From Clostridium_AI sp964409685 (GTDB lineage Bacteria; Bacillota; Clostridia; Lachnospirales; Lachnospiraceae), in NCBI GenBank assembly GCA_964409685.1, contig CAYPEJ010000023.1:1-64000 (forward strand): a DNA stretch of 64,000 bases. Direction: 5' to 3'. Positions 36,055 through 44,818 of the stretch are shown here, in pieces. Each line of letters starts with the position of its first letter. The stretch's first letter is position 1. The notes under the pieces are model-generated. The model did no database searches, was not told the origin of the DNA, and saw nothing but the letters and a program-made list of their open reading frames with translations. The position numbers were made by a program, and so were the translations under genes.

Positions 36055-36678
36055 GTGAAAAAATTAGTAAGTCTGTTGGTTATTCTGATAATGACAGTTT
36101 CTTTTTCTGGTTGTGAAAAAAAACATACAAAAGTAAGCTCTATTTTACCTGAAGAGTCTCAGATGAGAACGATATGCAAGTTAGCAACTATGGAATGTTA
36201 TTATCATAATGTTGCAAAATATACGGAAGAGGATGCAACAGGTATACTTTGGTGGAAGAAAGATCGAAAATTTTGGATTGAGTATTCAGGAATTGTTACA
36301 CTTGGAATTGATGCCTCATTAATAGATTTAGATGTGAACGGTGACACGGTCACAATCGCGTTACCACCTGCAAAAGTATTAAGTTGCGAAGTAGATAAGG
36401 AAACGCTTACAAAAGATTCTTATATTATTGCGAAGAATTCCGCAAAGGTGAGTGCAGAACATCAAACCATAGCTTTTAAAGAAGCTCAAGAAAGGATGAA
36501 ACAGTCTGCCAGTGAAGATACAGAGTTACTAAATAGTGCGCGTGAAAGGGCCAAGCAGTTGTTAAATGATTATGTAGTGAATATTGGGGAATGCGTTGGA
36601 AAAACTTATGATATAGTGTGGGTAGACATAGACTCAGATAATTCTCAGCAGAAGATTGAAGATGATGATGTGGAGTAA
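36055..36678 (+). CDS. DUF4230-type lipoprotein
   Basis: A 207-residue homolog of the preceding gene (SGIVTLGIDASLIDLDVNGDTVTIALPPAKV aligns with its GIDF segment). The N-terminus is a lipoprotein signal with VSFSGC as the lipobox, Cys about residue 20. The start is GTG at 36055 with AGGAGG at 36041-36046; an ATG two bases earlier is out of frame and stops at once. The pair may form a hetero-oligomer at the membrane surface. Confidence 0.72.
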   Translation: MKKLVSLLVILIMTVSFSGCEKKHTKVSSILPEESQMRTICKLATMECYYHNVAKYTEEDATGILWWKKDRKFWIEYSGIVTLGIDASLIDLDVNGDTVTIALPPAKVLSCEVDKETLTKDSYIIAKNSAKVSAEHQTIAFKEAQERMKQSASEDTELLNSARERAKQLLNDYVVNIGECVGKTYDIVWVDIDSDNSQQKIEDDDVE

Positions 36679-36743
36679 TATGATTTCTAACGGGACTTTA
36701 TGCATGGATGTTTATTAGTACATATAATTTAAACGGCATAGCA

Positions 36744-36796
36744 ATACAGAAAAACGGATGGTATCTAAAGATAGATAAACATCCGCTTTCCTGTAT
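36744..36796. terminator. Long hairpin after the DUF4230 pair
   Basis: ATACAG (36744-36749) and CGGATG (36755-36760) pair with CATCCG (36780-36785) and CTGTAT (36791-36796), separated by purine/pyrimidine internal bulges that can also pair in part. No U tract follows on the plus strand. It is placed between two convergent genes, so termination is plausible. Confidence 0.45.
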
Positions 36797-36831
36797 GCAT
36801 ATGTGCATGTAACTAGCAAACTAAAATCTTC

Positions 36832-37485
36832 CTAAAGTAAATTAACAACTCCAATTACACCAAACATCGCAAGCCCTAAACTAGCACTACAAACTGCTGG
36901 CACATCACAAAACCATTCTCTTTTTAACGCTCTAAGTATCCACCCAATCACCTGAAATACCACTGGATTGAGCAATACAAACCACATCGGAACATCTAGT
37001 AATCTCGTAACAATTGCATACACTACTATCGCTGTAGGTGCTAACATCAACACAAGGTATAGCGTACAAAATGGTACTTGAACCGCATTGAACATATCCC
37101 TTAACACCTTATCTGCTAACTCAAATTTGTCATTTTCCATGATAGACTTATAAATCACTGGCATTAAACAAGCAAACGAATGTATAAAAAATCCTCCCAT
37201 AGAACCTAAGTAAATAGATAACTTTAACCACATTGCCAGATCTGGATTCAAAGCTTCAATCTGCTGGGCAAGTGCAAACACTCCCATACTATACATAGGT
37301 ACTGCAAACATTGCTAAGAGAATCGACGCAATGAATCTTCCCTTTCCCATCACATCCCATTTACTATCAATCACCTTCCACTGTCCGATTTTTTTATTGT
37401 CATTTCCTTTTAAATCAAGCAACAAGTCAGCTATGGCACATAAAAATCCGCCAATAATTCCGATTACACATAATGACATACTCAT
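36832..37485 (-). CDS. Polytopic membrane protein, unknown function
   Basis: A 217-residue protein with about six membrane segments, starting near a conserved-looking GGFLCAIADLLLDLKG and containing SKWDVMGKGRF. Proteins of this shape are common in Clostridia as uncharacterised integral membrane proteins (possibly DUF6796). GAGGG precedes the ATG. It is alone, between two terminators. Function unknown. Confidence 0.65.
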   Translation of the reverse strand: MSMSLCVIGIIGGFLCAIADLLLDLKGNDNKKIGQWKVIDSKWDVMGKGRFIASILLAMFAVPMYSMGVFALAQQIEALNPDLAMWLKLSIYLGSMGGFFIHSFACLMPVIYKSIMENDKFELADKVLRDMFNAVQVPFCTLYLVLMLAPTAIVVYAIVTRLLDVPMWFVLLNPVVFQVIGWILRALKREWFCDVPAVCSASLGLAMFGVIGVVNLL

Positions 37486-37649
37486 TTTAAATCCCTCATT
37501 TCTTATTTTAACTTATTAACATGTTAACATGTTTTATTATTTATATTTCTACTTCCCTTTCATTTTAACAAAAAATAACTGTATATTGTATATTAATTTT
37601 CCTATACTTTAGCAATACTAACTAAGAATCAGAACGATCCAAGTAACCC

Positions 37650-37692
37650 CAAAAAGACGTCTTCCAATATATGAAAGACGTCTACTTTTTGA
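37650..37692. terminator. Terminator of the permease operon
   Basis: AAAAAGACGTCTT (from 37651) pairs with AAGACGTCTACTTTTT (to 37690); both sides end in A or T runs, so it may act in both directions. On the minus strand it lies 65 bases after the APC permease stop codon. Confidence 0.85.
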
Positions 37693-37756
37693 ATTTATCA
37701 CGAGTTATTTGGCTTATCTTGGGCTAATATAAAAGCCATGTGCAACCAATACGAAA

Positions 37757-39160
37757 TCATTTCCATATTCCTTTACTCTTGCGCACATAGTAGTACAGGT
37801 CATTTTCCATGGCCATAACTTTCTCCAGCGGCACACTTTTGAAGATTTTCATCCTCATTTTAAATTTAATCCAAATAGCTGAATATATTCCAAGAACGAT
37901 GAAACAGACCCCTGTTAAAAACCATATCATTAGTCGCTCCTGAGGGTCACTGGAGATATTCAGTATCATATACACCGTTCCAACAATTCCAATCACTGGG
38001 AAAACGACTCCTCCTGGTACTTTGAAGTTTCTAGGCGCTTTTGGAAGACGTTTTCTAAAAACCAACAGGTCAACATGTGCAAGCACATAGGAAATCATCC
38101 ATAATACTGAACCAGCCAAAATGAGGAAAGAAATCATGTCGGCTGAACTGTCACTTAAATAGGCAAATACAAGTATTGCCACACTTACAAACACTTGTCC
38201 AAACCATGGCACATCGTGCTTGTTTGTCTTTGAAAAAATCTTCGGAAGCATATTCATCTTTGCCATCCCCTGACAAATTACTGAAAGGGAGTTAACCGTT
38301 GAATTCTGTGTACTGATGACTGCAAGTGCGCCCACCAACATCATCCAGACCTTTCCAGCTTCTCCAAGTACTGCGTAGCCGTAAACCAGATGAGGCGCTG
38401 CCGAATTGGAAAGTTCCCCCCACTCTACATAGTTGTGGAAACCAAGAACCATGATTGACTGCATAAGGAAAATCAAAAACAAACCGATCATCATTCCCAG
38501 TGGTACATTTTTCTTTGCATTTCTTACTTCTTTGGAAATTGGAATCGCATATTCAGCTCCAATGAATAGCCAGAATGCTACGGCAATCATAGATGCAATA
38601 TTCTTAAAATCAGCTTCAAGTACATAGGGCTGATCAACTTTTACTCCTGTTCCCATTCCAATCATTCCAATAAATCCCATAACCACAAGTGAACCTACCA
38701 GCAAAAATGCTACCACATCCTGTATTTTTGCAAACATATCAACGCCTCGCAGATTTGCCAGCAAAATAATCGCAGTCATTACAAATGTATACACAAAGCT
38801 TGGTACATTAATCTCTAACGTATCTGCCAGCGAATAAGAAAAAATAGATGCTTCTACTCCACATGACAATGTATTACAGATTAAATAACCTCCAACCATT
38901 GAGATTAACGTCGGAAAAGGGCCAAGTGCTGCCAATGTATATTGTGCCAGTCCTCCTGTTGTATTTGGCATAAGGGCATTAAGTTCAGATAATGACGCAA
39001 CAGTTGTCATGTTAAGAAGCATAGCAATTGCCATAGCAAGTATGAATGTAACTCCAAGTGTTCCCGCACCAGATCCTAAGGATACTAGACAGCTTGTTGC
39101 GATTACAAGTCCAACAGATACTGATACGACGTTTCCTAATCCTAATTTTTTTTCATTCAT
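37757..39160 (-). CDS. APC-family amino acid permease
   Basis: A 467-residue carrier with 12 membrane segments. The first segment has VGLVIATSCLVSLGSGAG in place of the usual GxIIGSGIF, and SELNALMPNTTGG follows. AFWLFIGAEYAIPISKEVRNAKKNVP is the sixth-segment/loop signature of the family. The frame begins at TTG 39166, but ATG at 39160 has AAGGAG six bases upstream. It is the last gene of the OCD-AraC-PII-permease unit and probably brings in the amine or amino acid used by the dehydrogenase complex encoded upstream. Substrate not predictable. Confidence 0.87.
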   Translation of the reverse strand: MNEKKLGLGNVVSVSVGLVIATSCLVSLGSGAGTLGVTFILAMAIAMLLNMTTVASLSELNALMPNTTGGLAQYTLAALGPFPTLISMVGGYLICNTLSCGVEASIFSYSLADTLEINVPSFVYTFVMTAIILLANLRGVDMFAKIQDVVAFLLVGSLVVMGFIGMIGMGTGVKVDQPYVLEADFKNIASMIAVAFWLFIGAEYAIPISKEVRNAKKNVPLGMMIGLFLIFLMQSIMVLGFHNYVEWGELSNSAAPHLVYGYAVLGEAGKVWMMLVGALAVISTQNSTVNSLSVICQGMAKMNMLPKIFSKTNKHDVPWFGQVFVSVAILVFAYLSDSSADMISFLILAGSVLWMISYVLAHVDLLVFRKRLPKAPRNFKVPGGVVFPVIGIVGTVYMILNISSDPQERLMIWFLTGVCFIVLGIYSAIWIKFKMRMKIFKSVPLEKVMAMENDLYYYVRKSKGIWK

Positions 39161-39180
39161 AAGCAACTCCTTTTTGTGAA

Positions 39181-39528
39181 TTACAGAGCATCTATTCCTT
39201 CATCACCAGTACGTACTCTGATTACATTTTCAATATCATATACAAAAATTTTTCCATCACCAATATGACCTGTATAAAGTTCTTTTTTTATAATATCAAT
39301 AATTTTATCAAGCTTCTCTGTTTCTACTACTATGTTAATCTGTTGTTTTGGAAGCAACTCCATAACTTTATTCAGTTCAACCTCATACTCCATTGTTCCC
39401 ATTTCCACACCACAGCCAAGCACCTGCATAACGGTAACTCCCCGTACACCTACCTTGCTCAACTCCTGAATGAGATTTGTCAGTTTTGACATACCTGTAA
39501 TAACTTCAATCTTTGATATTTTGCTCAT
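39181..39528 (-). CDS. PII-like signal protein
   Basis: A 115-residue protein of the GlnB fold: VGVRGVTVMQVLGCG, LPKQQINIVVETEKLDKII and the C-terminal signature TGHIGDGKIFVYDIENVIRVRTGDEG are all present. PII trimers sense ATP/ADP and 2-oxoglutarate and bind transporters or enzymes. The T-loop (MGTMEYEVELNKVM) differs from GlnB, and the tyrosine is not in register with the uridylylated Tyr51. It overlaps the AraC gene by 23 bp and is 20 bp from the permease, so it may gate that permease as GlnK gates AmtB; that is inference. GGGAGG precedes the ATG. Confidence 0.88.
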   Translation of the reverse strand: MSKISKIEVITGMSKLTNLIQELSKVGVRGVTVMQVLGCGVEMGTMEYEVELNKVMELLPKQQINIVVETEKLDKIIDIIKKELYTGHIGDGKIFVYDIENVIRVRTGDEGIDAL

Positions 39529-40330
39529 ATATGTTTCCTCCCTGTAATTTTCGATATTGCTCTAATGTCATACCTGCATAATTCTTAAATTCTTTCATCA
39601 TATGCGCCTCATCATAATAGCCACACTCCAATGCAAGCTCATCATAGCGCATATTACTTTTTTTCATTTTTTCTAAAAGTGTTTGAAATCTAATATATTG
39701 TGCAAACTGCTTCGGCGATATACTATGATAATTCTTAAATACTCTTCTTAGATAAGACGATGAATAATTTGTCTCAGCCTCAAGCTCTTTCATATTGATA
39801 AGACCTCTTGAACGTGTAATCCTGTTTACAAGATACTGGTTTATTTTTTCCTTATAGGAAAACTCCGTTCTGCTGTATATCAAAATTTCATATGCTTCCC
39901 TGAATATCTTACTTCTCTCTTTGATGTCCCCAGCAAGTGCAATTCTCTCGGTAATATTTTCCCCAAATATGTTCCCGTCGATTTCTATATCTTCATTTAC
40001 AAGCATATCCATGTACAAATCCTTTGGAAGTACCCCCTGCCCTGGCTGAAACCGAACACCAAAACATTCATCCGCATCTCCAAGTTCCCATGATTTTACT
40101 CCAAAAACCGTTCCACTTATATATGTTGTGACCTTGTCACTTCCTATGTTAAAAAGTAAATCAATGCTTCCATCCGGAACTGCTTTTACCTCATGCGGTC
40201 TGTCCTGCCCAAGTGAGAATTCATAAAAGTGCGAAATCCCATATTGCGGACAGTTTAACTTGTTTAGTTGATCTACACCCAGCTCAATATATGGCTGATG
40301 CGGATTGATTATGGTATTTTCTTTTTTCAT
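39506..40330 (-). CDS. AraC-family transcriptional regulator
   Basis: A 274-residue regulator with an N-terminal sensing domain of the DUF6597 kind (PDGSIDLLFNIGS, GVRFQPGQG) and a C-terminal double HTH (about 170-262; MKELEAETNYSSSYLRRVFKNYHSISPKQF, then YDELALECGYYDEAHMMKEFKNYAGMT). ATG at 40330 is chosen because AAGGGGAT lies seven bases upstream; the earlier ATG at 40348 has none. It is the obvious candidate to bind the 19-bp dyads at 41691 and 45308 and control both halves of the locus. Confidence 0.9.
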   Translation of the reverse strand: MKKENTIINPHQPYIELGVDQLNKLNCPQYGISHFYEFSLGQDRPHEVKAVPDGSIDLLFNIGSDKVTTYISGTVFGVKSWELGDADECFGVRFQPGQGVLPKDLYMDMLVNEDIEIDGNIFGENITERIALAGDIKERSKIFREAYEILIYSRTEFSYKEKINQYLVNRITRSRGLINMKELEAETNYSSSYLRRVFKNYHSISPKQFAQYIRFQTLLEKMKKSNMRYDELALECGYYDEAHMMKEFKNYAGMTLEQYRKLQGGNIYEQNIKD

Positions 40331-40356
40331 AGTATATCCCCTTTTCATGGATACAA

Positions 40357-41490
40357 CTAGTGAAGTTCAGGTTCCTCCCATAGTGGAAGTTTAACACCAA
40401 TGCCAAGCTCTAATGCCTTTTTATAGACCGTCTCGCCCCACGCGATGTCTTCTACCGGCATTCCCCCAACAGAATAAATAATTTTTTGCTTGTCATTATC
40501 TCTTCCTGCTAACTTCCCAGTTATAACATCTGTGATATCAATTATTTCTTCTCTGGTAATTTTCTTATCATGTAGAAGATCCATAAACTTGCATCCTACA
40601 ATCTGCACTGGATCATAACTTGGATATGGATACTCCTCTGCCCATGCTTCATATAATTTATAATTATCCACTACTAGCTTTGTATCTTTATCTATATAAA
40701 AGCTTTCATTGAATCTGGCAGCTGATGGCATACATATCAAAGCACCTTCCTTTATCCATGCTTCATCAATATAAGGGAATAAAGCTTCCTTATTTCCTAC
40801 ACAGGTTGTCATGCTTATGATGTCACTGTCTCTTATGGCTTCTTCCATGGTCTCACATACGATTATGTTCTTAATCTGCGTATATTCTGCCTTTACATAT
40901 TCTACAAAGGAATCAATGGATTTCTGTCCACGACCTTTAATTTTTACTGTGTCAATGTTTGGACAAACACTCATAAATGCTGCGAGAGAGGTTTTACCCA
41001 TTACGCCGGGTCCGATAATGGATACTACCCTAGATTCTTTTCTTGCTAGATATTTTGCACCAACACCAGGGATTGCTCCTGTCCTGTATGCACTAAGCAG
41101 GTTTGCTGACATAAGTGCCAGTGGTGCACCTGTATCCTTATCATTAAGCATCATCATAAGAATGGAACGTGGAAGACCTTTTTGCTTGTTCTCTGTATTA
41201 GAACCATACCACTTCATTCCTGCCATCTGGAAGTTTCCTCCTAAATATGCAGGCATCGCCATAAAGCGTCTGTCCTCAGCATTCTTTGGCATTCCCTCAA
41301 ATTCTGGGTTGTCTGGGAAAGTAACCATGCATCCATGTGAATTATGATTTTCACCACCCATTACATAGTCTCCTTTTTTGAGTGTAATCATCATATCCTC
41401 CATGACCTCTACACATTTTCCCATATCCTTGACACCAGCTTTAATCATGTCTGCCTCATTTAAATATAAAAAATCTATCTTTGCACTCAT
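40357..41490 (-). CDS. Ornithine cyclodeaminase/mu-crystallin family enzyme
   Basis: A 377-residue NAD(P)-dependent member of the OCD family, with the Rossmann motif SIIGPGVMGKTSLAAF (about 165-180) and KWYGSNTENKQKGLPRS in the substrate domain. Members include ornithine cyclodeaminase and reductases of cyclic imino acids. Related Clostridial proteins are often labelled tyramine oxidase subunit B because of linkage to such oxidoreductases; I do not take this as proof of substrate. ATG at 41490 has GGAGGAG seven bases upstream. First gene of the second unit, after a leader hairpin. Confidence 0.85.
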   Translation of the reverse strand: MSAKIDFLYLNEADMIKAGVKDMGKCVEVMEDMMITLKKGDYVMGGENHNSHGCMVTFPDNPEFEGMPKNAEDRRFMAMPAYLGGNFQMAGMKWYGSNTENKQKGLPRSILMMMLNDKDTGAPLALMSANLLSAYRTGAIPGVGAKYLARKESRVVSIIGPGVMGKTSLAAFMSVCPNIDTVKIKGRGQKSIDSFVEYVKAEYTQIKNIIVCETMEEAIRDSDIISMTTCVGNKEALFPYIDEAWIKEGALICMPSAARFNESFYIDKDTKLVVDNYKLYEAWAEEYPYPSYDPVQIVGCKFMDLLHDKKITREEIIDITDVITGKLAGRDNDKQKIIYSVGGMPVEDIAWGETVYKKALELGIGVKLPLWEEPELH

Positions 41491-41544
41491 TTTTCTCCTC
41501 CGTTTCCATATACAATATACATCCATGGCAGAGGAGCAAGTTAC

Positions 41545-41580
41545 AAAAAAGGCGTCAACTAATAATCGTTGACGCCTTTG
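41545..41580 (-). terminator. Leader/intercistronic hairpin before the OCD gene
   Basis: GGCGTCAAC (41551-41559) pairs perfectly with GTTGACGCC (41568-41576); on the minus strand it is followed by six Ts. It lies downstream of a promoter (41591-41620) and 55 bases before the OCD start, so it can act both as terminator for the dehydrogenase unit and as attenuator of the OCD unit. A related hairpin precedes the dehydrogenase unit at 45219. Confidence 0.8.
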
Positions 41581-41590
41581 CCATGTATGT

Positions 41591-41620
41591 ATATTACCAT
41601 ATTTTTTACCTAACTGTCCA
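41591..41620 (-). promoter_or_regulatory. Promoter candidate of the OCD-AraC-PII-permease unit
   Basis: Minus-strand TGGACA (41620-41615), 18-bp spacer, TAATAT (41596-41591), ten bases or so before the hairpin at 41545-41580. Confidence 0.6.
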
Positions 41621-41690
41621 TATACTTAATCCTCTTAAGCATACAATTTTTATTCCTGTTATAGTAATCTTATATCCTTTTCTTTCAGTT

Positions 41691-41709
41691 GTATTGTAAA
41701 AAATGATAC
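41691..41709. promoter_or_regulatory. Shared 19-bp dyad, copy 2
   Basis: GTATTGTAAAAAATGATAC, identical at 18 of 19 positions to 45308-45326. Outer GTAT/ATAC arms are symmetric around an A tract. It lies nine bases after the FAD-oxidoreductase stop codon and upstream of the OCD unit promoter. Likely operator of a locus-specific regulator such as the AraC protein at 39506. Confidence 0.65.
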
Positions 41710-41717
41710 ACTGCTTT

Positions 41718-42878
41718 TTATCTGCAAGGTTTAAATCTGTCATACCGAAGTGCACTTATATCAACAATAGTCTCCTCACCTCTTACCATCTGTGACAACA
41801 TAAGTCCCACAGCCGGTGCCGTTCCAAATCCATGACCAGTAAAACCACATGCAAGGATAAGCCCCGGAGCCTCATCTACTGGACTCAAGAAAGGCACTCC
41901 GTCAAACGCCTCATCAAGCCATCCGCACCAGCTTCTTACGATTTTGGCATCCTTTAATGCAGGTATGTATCCCTGAATTGCTCTACAGCTGGCTGAAAGT
42001 GTCATGGAATTCGTAATAAGCTTTGACGGATCTGCAATGTTGGTAGATGGATCAACCATCTCATCCACTAATTCCCATCCCGAATCCGAGCCGAATACAA
42101 ATGAGCCGTGTTTTGTCTGATGCCCGTAAAAATCGGCTGTTGCACATCCAAACATTACATCAATCATTTGTGGTTGCATCTCTGTTACGAGACATTCATC
42201 AATAAGTCTTGTCATAGGAACATCAACTCCGATTGTTCTTGCAATTTCCCTACTTTCATATCCGGCAACAAGAATTACTGTCTCACCTTCAAATACTGTT
42301 CCATCGTTTAATATTACCTTTCTGACTTTTCCTTTTACCTTCTGTAAGCTTTTTACTGGTGCTTCTGTGTAGAATTTTACGCCCATCTCAAGCGCTCTCA
42401 TATAGTATCCAAGTGTCGTAGTAAGCGGGTTCGCATGACCGTCTGTAGGACACCAGCTTGCACCGATTACATCATCAGAAAGATATGGGCAAATCTCTTT
42501 TACTTCCTTCTGATCTATCATTCGAACATCAAGCCCCACAGAATTGGCGGTCTTTGTAAGACCTTCAAGTTTCTTTATATGTTCAGTAGTTTTTCCCATA
42601 CGAAGGTTACCCTTCTGTGTGTATTCCGTATCTACTCCAAGTTCTTCCGATAATGTAGGCCACATATTCTGAATTCCATACATCGCATAAGGAAGTTCTC
42701 TTATATCTCTTCCGGATTGACGTACGCCACCACCATTTCTGGATGAACCACCATGTCCTATGCTGTTTGATGCCTCAAGTACGATTACTGATTTTGTGCC
42801 GCTTTTGGCAAGATAATATGCTGCTGCACAACCATTTATTCCACCACCAATGATTACAACGTCTGCCACATTACTCAT
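41718..42878 (-). CDS. FAD-dependent amino/imino acid dehydrogenase, DAO family
   Basis: A 386-residue flavoprotein of the DadA/glycine oxidase/SoxB kind: VVIIGGGINGCAAAYYLAKSG at the N-terminus binds FAD, and CGFTGHGFGTAPAVGLMLSQM closes the fold. In HcnC, OoxB and the beta chain of dye-linked proline dehydrogenase the same subunit oxidises the C-N bond and passes electrons to the partner iron-sulfur flavoprotein. ATG at 42878 (GGAGGTGAT upstream) is preferred to the longer frame; it overlaps the BFD gene by eight bases. Probably the catalytic subunit of the complex encoded at 41718-45136. Confidence 0.88.
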   Translation of the reverse strand: MSNVADVVIIGGGINGCAAAYYLAKSGTKSVIVLEASNSIGHGGSSRNGGGVRQSGRDIRELPYAMYGIQNMWPTLSEELGVDTEYTQKGNLRMGKTTEHIKKLEGLTKTANSVGLDVRMIDQKEVKEICPYLSDDVIGASWCPTDGHANPLTTTLGYYMRALEMGVKFYTEAPVKSLQKVKGKVRKVILNDGTVFEGETVILVAGYESREIARTIGVDVPMTRLIDECLVTEMQPQMIDVMFGCATADFYGHQTKHGSFVFGSDSGWELVDEMVDPSTNIADPSKLITNSMTLSASCRAIQGYIPALKDAKIVRSWCGWLDEAFDGVPFLSPVDEAPGLILACGFTGHGFGTAPAVGLMLSQMVRGEETIVDISALRYDRFKPCR

Positions 42879-43203
42879 CACAATCACCTCCGTCTTCTGC
42901 AAGTATACACATCTCAATTGATCTCATTGGAGCCCTTGAACTTGCTGGAACAACCTCTGCCGGAGATACTTTTAGTTCACTTGCTATAATTGTTTTTACT
43001 AATTTTCCACAGGTCTGCCCCTGACAAAGTCCCATTCCACTTCTCAAATATCTTCTCATTTCTTCTAATGTAAAAATACCTTTGTGTACTGCTTCTCTAA
43101 TCTCTCCTTTTGTAACCTCTTCACATCTGCAAACTAAGAGGTCATCATCTGGTCCTTTCACAAAAGGTCCTATTTCCTTTAATTTTTCCTGAATATCAAC
43201 CAT
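42871..43203 (-). CDS. BFD-like [2Fe-2S] protein
   Basis: A 110-residue protein with the bacterioferritin-associated-ferredoxin-like pattern: LVCRCEEVTKGEIREAV and, 33 residues on, GLCQGQTCGKLV, giving CxC...CxxxxC for a [2Fe-2S] cluster. In HcnB/OoxA and SoxA proteins this domain is fused to the FAD/NAD subunit; here it is a free polypeptide. It sits between the two flavoprotein genes and should shuttle electrons between them. Confidence 0.87.
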   Translation of the reverse strand: MVDIQEKLKEIGPFVKGPDDDLLVCRCEEVTKGEIREAVHKGIFTLEEMRRYLRSGMGLCQGQTCGKLVKTIIASELKVSPAEVVPASSRAPMRSIEMCILAEDGGDCDE

Positions 43204-43214
43204 AATCTAACCTC

Positions 43215-44795
43215 CTAATCTTCTTTCTTATAAAATCTCGCTTTCATTACCATATCATTGGGAACCTTTATTGTAAGCAGATATGTATGATCAAATGCAG
43301 GTGCTATTCTTACTTTCGTAACCTCAGCATCACATACATACTGTCCATTCCTTCCAAGTGCAATGCCCTTATCTCCAACCTTCGGAACTGGCAAAAATTC
43401 GTATGGCATTGTTACCTCGCCATATCCCTCTTCCACATTTTCTTCCACCAGAAATATTGACTGACCTGAACAGGATGCCACGCACATACCGCATCCCACA
43501 CATTTGTGTTCTGGGTCAACAGCCGGAAGGGAAGTAATATTTTTTCCGATTCTGATACATCCCAATTTGCAGGCATCCTGACATGGATTACATGGAATAT
43601 TCTGTGTACACTCAATCACAGGATGTATTCCTTCCTGATGTGTAACTCCGGGGAATCTCTCCACCTCATCATCTGCTACAAATCCCTTGCTCAAAAGGTT
43701 CATGGAAACCTCGATGCCTTCATCTGTCTTTTCAACAAGCTTACCTCTGTTCTTTGGTGCAAACATTCCTTGACGAAGTGTATCAAGTTGATTTTCAAGT
43801 TCATCAATTCTTGCATCTCTCTCTTCTTCGGTGATGTAACCCAGATAACATGCGATAGCTGCACCTGACATTCTACCCTCAATCATAGCTGAGCTTGCCT
43901 CTTCAATTCCTGATACATCGCCTGCCGCATAAATTCCCGAAACACTTGTAGCTCCGTACTTATCACACTCAGGTACATGTCCGCCCTTTGTATCATTCAT
44001 CTTCACTTCAGCCTGCTTTAAAAGCTGTGACATAGGAGATAATCCAACTGCAAGACATACTGTATCAACATCAAAATGCTTCTCTGTCCCAGGAATCACT
44101 TTCCAGTCCGATCCGACCTGACCAATCACTACACCGGTTACATAGTCATCGCCTTCAACCTTTACGATTGTATGGGAAAGATAAAATGGAACTCCACATC
44201 TTGCCACTTTCGCTGCATGAACTCCGTATCCTCCCACTCTTGGCGCCGCATCTGCAAGTGCTACAACTTCACAGCCTGCCTGCATCAACTGATAGCTTAC
44301 TACCAGTCCTACATTTCCTGAACCAAGCATCAAAATTCTTTTTCCCGGTTTAATGTGATGTAAATTCATCATGGTCTGTGCAGCCCCTGCACCGATTACA
44401 CCTGGCTTTGTCCAACCCTCGAAGTTTACCATGTTCTCGCTTGCACCTGTTGCAACAAGCACGGCATCACCTTTATAATGTTTTACTTTATCTCCAATTT
44501 TTACGGTTACTTCTTTTTCCGGATACAGACCAACTACTGTTGCATTTAAAATTACTTCTACACCATATTCCTCTGCCTCCGCTAAAAGTTCCTCGCCAAT
44601 CTTAAATCCTCTTACTTTTGCCTTGTGTTCCTTTGAACCAAAAAATTTATGAATCTGTTTAAAGAGCTGTCCACCCGGTTTTGCATTTTCATCAAATACA
44701 ATCGGTTTTAACCCTTTTTTAGCCGCCTCAATTGCTGCAGACAAACCAGCAGGACCCGCACCAATTACTATCATGTCATAACGTTCTATTTTCAT
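43215..44795 (-). CDS. FAD/NAD(P) oxidoreductase with ferredoxin domain
   Basis: A 526-residue subunit like HcnB/OoxA or the alpha chain of dye-linked proline dehydrogenase. IVIGAGPAGLSAAIEAAKKG (about 6-25) binds FAD, LMLGSGNVGLVVSYQLMQAG binds NAD(P), AAGDVSGIEEASSAMIEGRMSG closes the FAD site. About 400-450 holds a ferredoxin segment: one classical CVGCGMCVASC [4Fe-4S] motif and a preceding CNPCQDACKLGC set. ATG at 44795 has GGAGG eight bases upstream; a TTG at 44810 is less likely. Its base composition is visibly richer in G and C than the flanking defence cassette. Confidence 0.88.
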   Translation of the reverse strand: MKIERYDMIVIGAGPAGLSAAIEAAKKGLKPIVFDENAKPGGQLFKQIHKFFGSKEHKAKVRGFKIGEELLAEAEEYGVEVILNATVVGLYPEKEVTVKIGDKVKHYKGDAVLVATGASENMVNFEGWTKPGVIGAGAAQTMMNLHHIKPGKRILMLGSGNVGLVVSYQLMQAGCEVVALADAAPRVGGYGVHAAKVARCGVPFYLSHTIVKVEGDDYVTGVVIGQVGSDWKVIPGTEKHFDVDTVCLAVGLSPMSQLLKQAEVKMNDTKGGHVPECDKYGATSVSGIYAAGDVSGIEEASSAMIEGRMSGAAIACYLGYITEEERDARIDELENQLDTLRQGMFAPKNRGKLVEKTDEGIEVSMNLLSKGFVADDEVERFPGVTHQEGIHPVIECTQNIPCNPCQDACKLGCIRIGKNITSLPAVDPEHKCVGCGMCVASCSGQSIFLVEENVEEGYGEVTMPYEFLPVPKVGDKGIALGRNGQYVCDAEVTKVRIAPAFDHTYLLTIKVPNDMVMKARFYKKED

Positions 44796-44818
44796 AATCT
44801 TTACCTCCAATCTGCTTT

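Noticed and set aside
40331..40348. Earlier ATG for the AraC regulator
   Set aside because: The AAGGGGAT site lies after it and serves ATG 40330.
43412..43868. Frames overlapping the FAD/NAD oxidoreductase gene
   Set aside because: Shadows of the long gene; Cys/His content comes from complementary ferredoxin codons.
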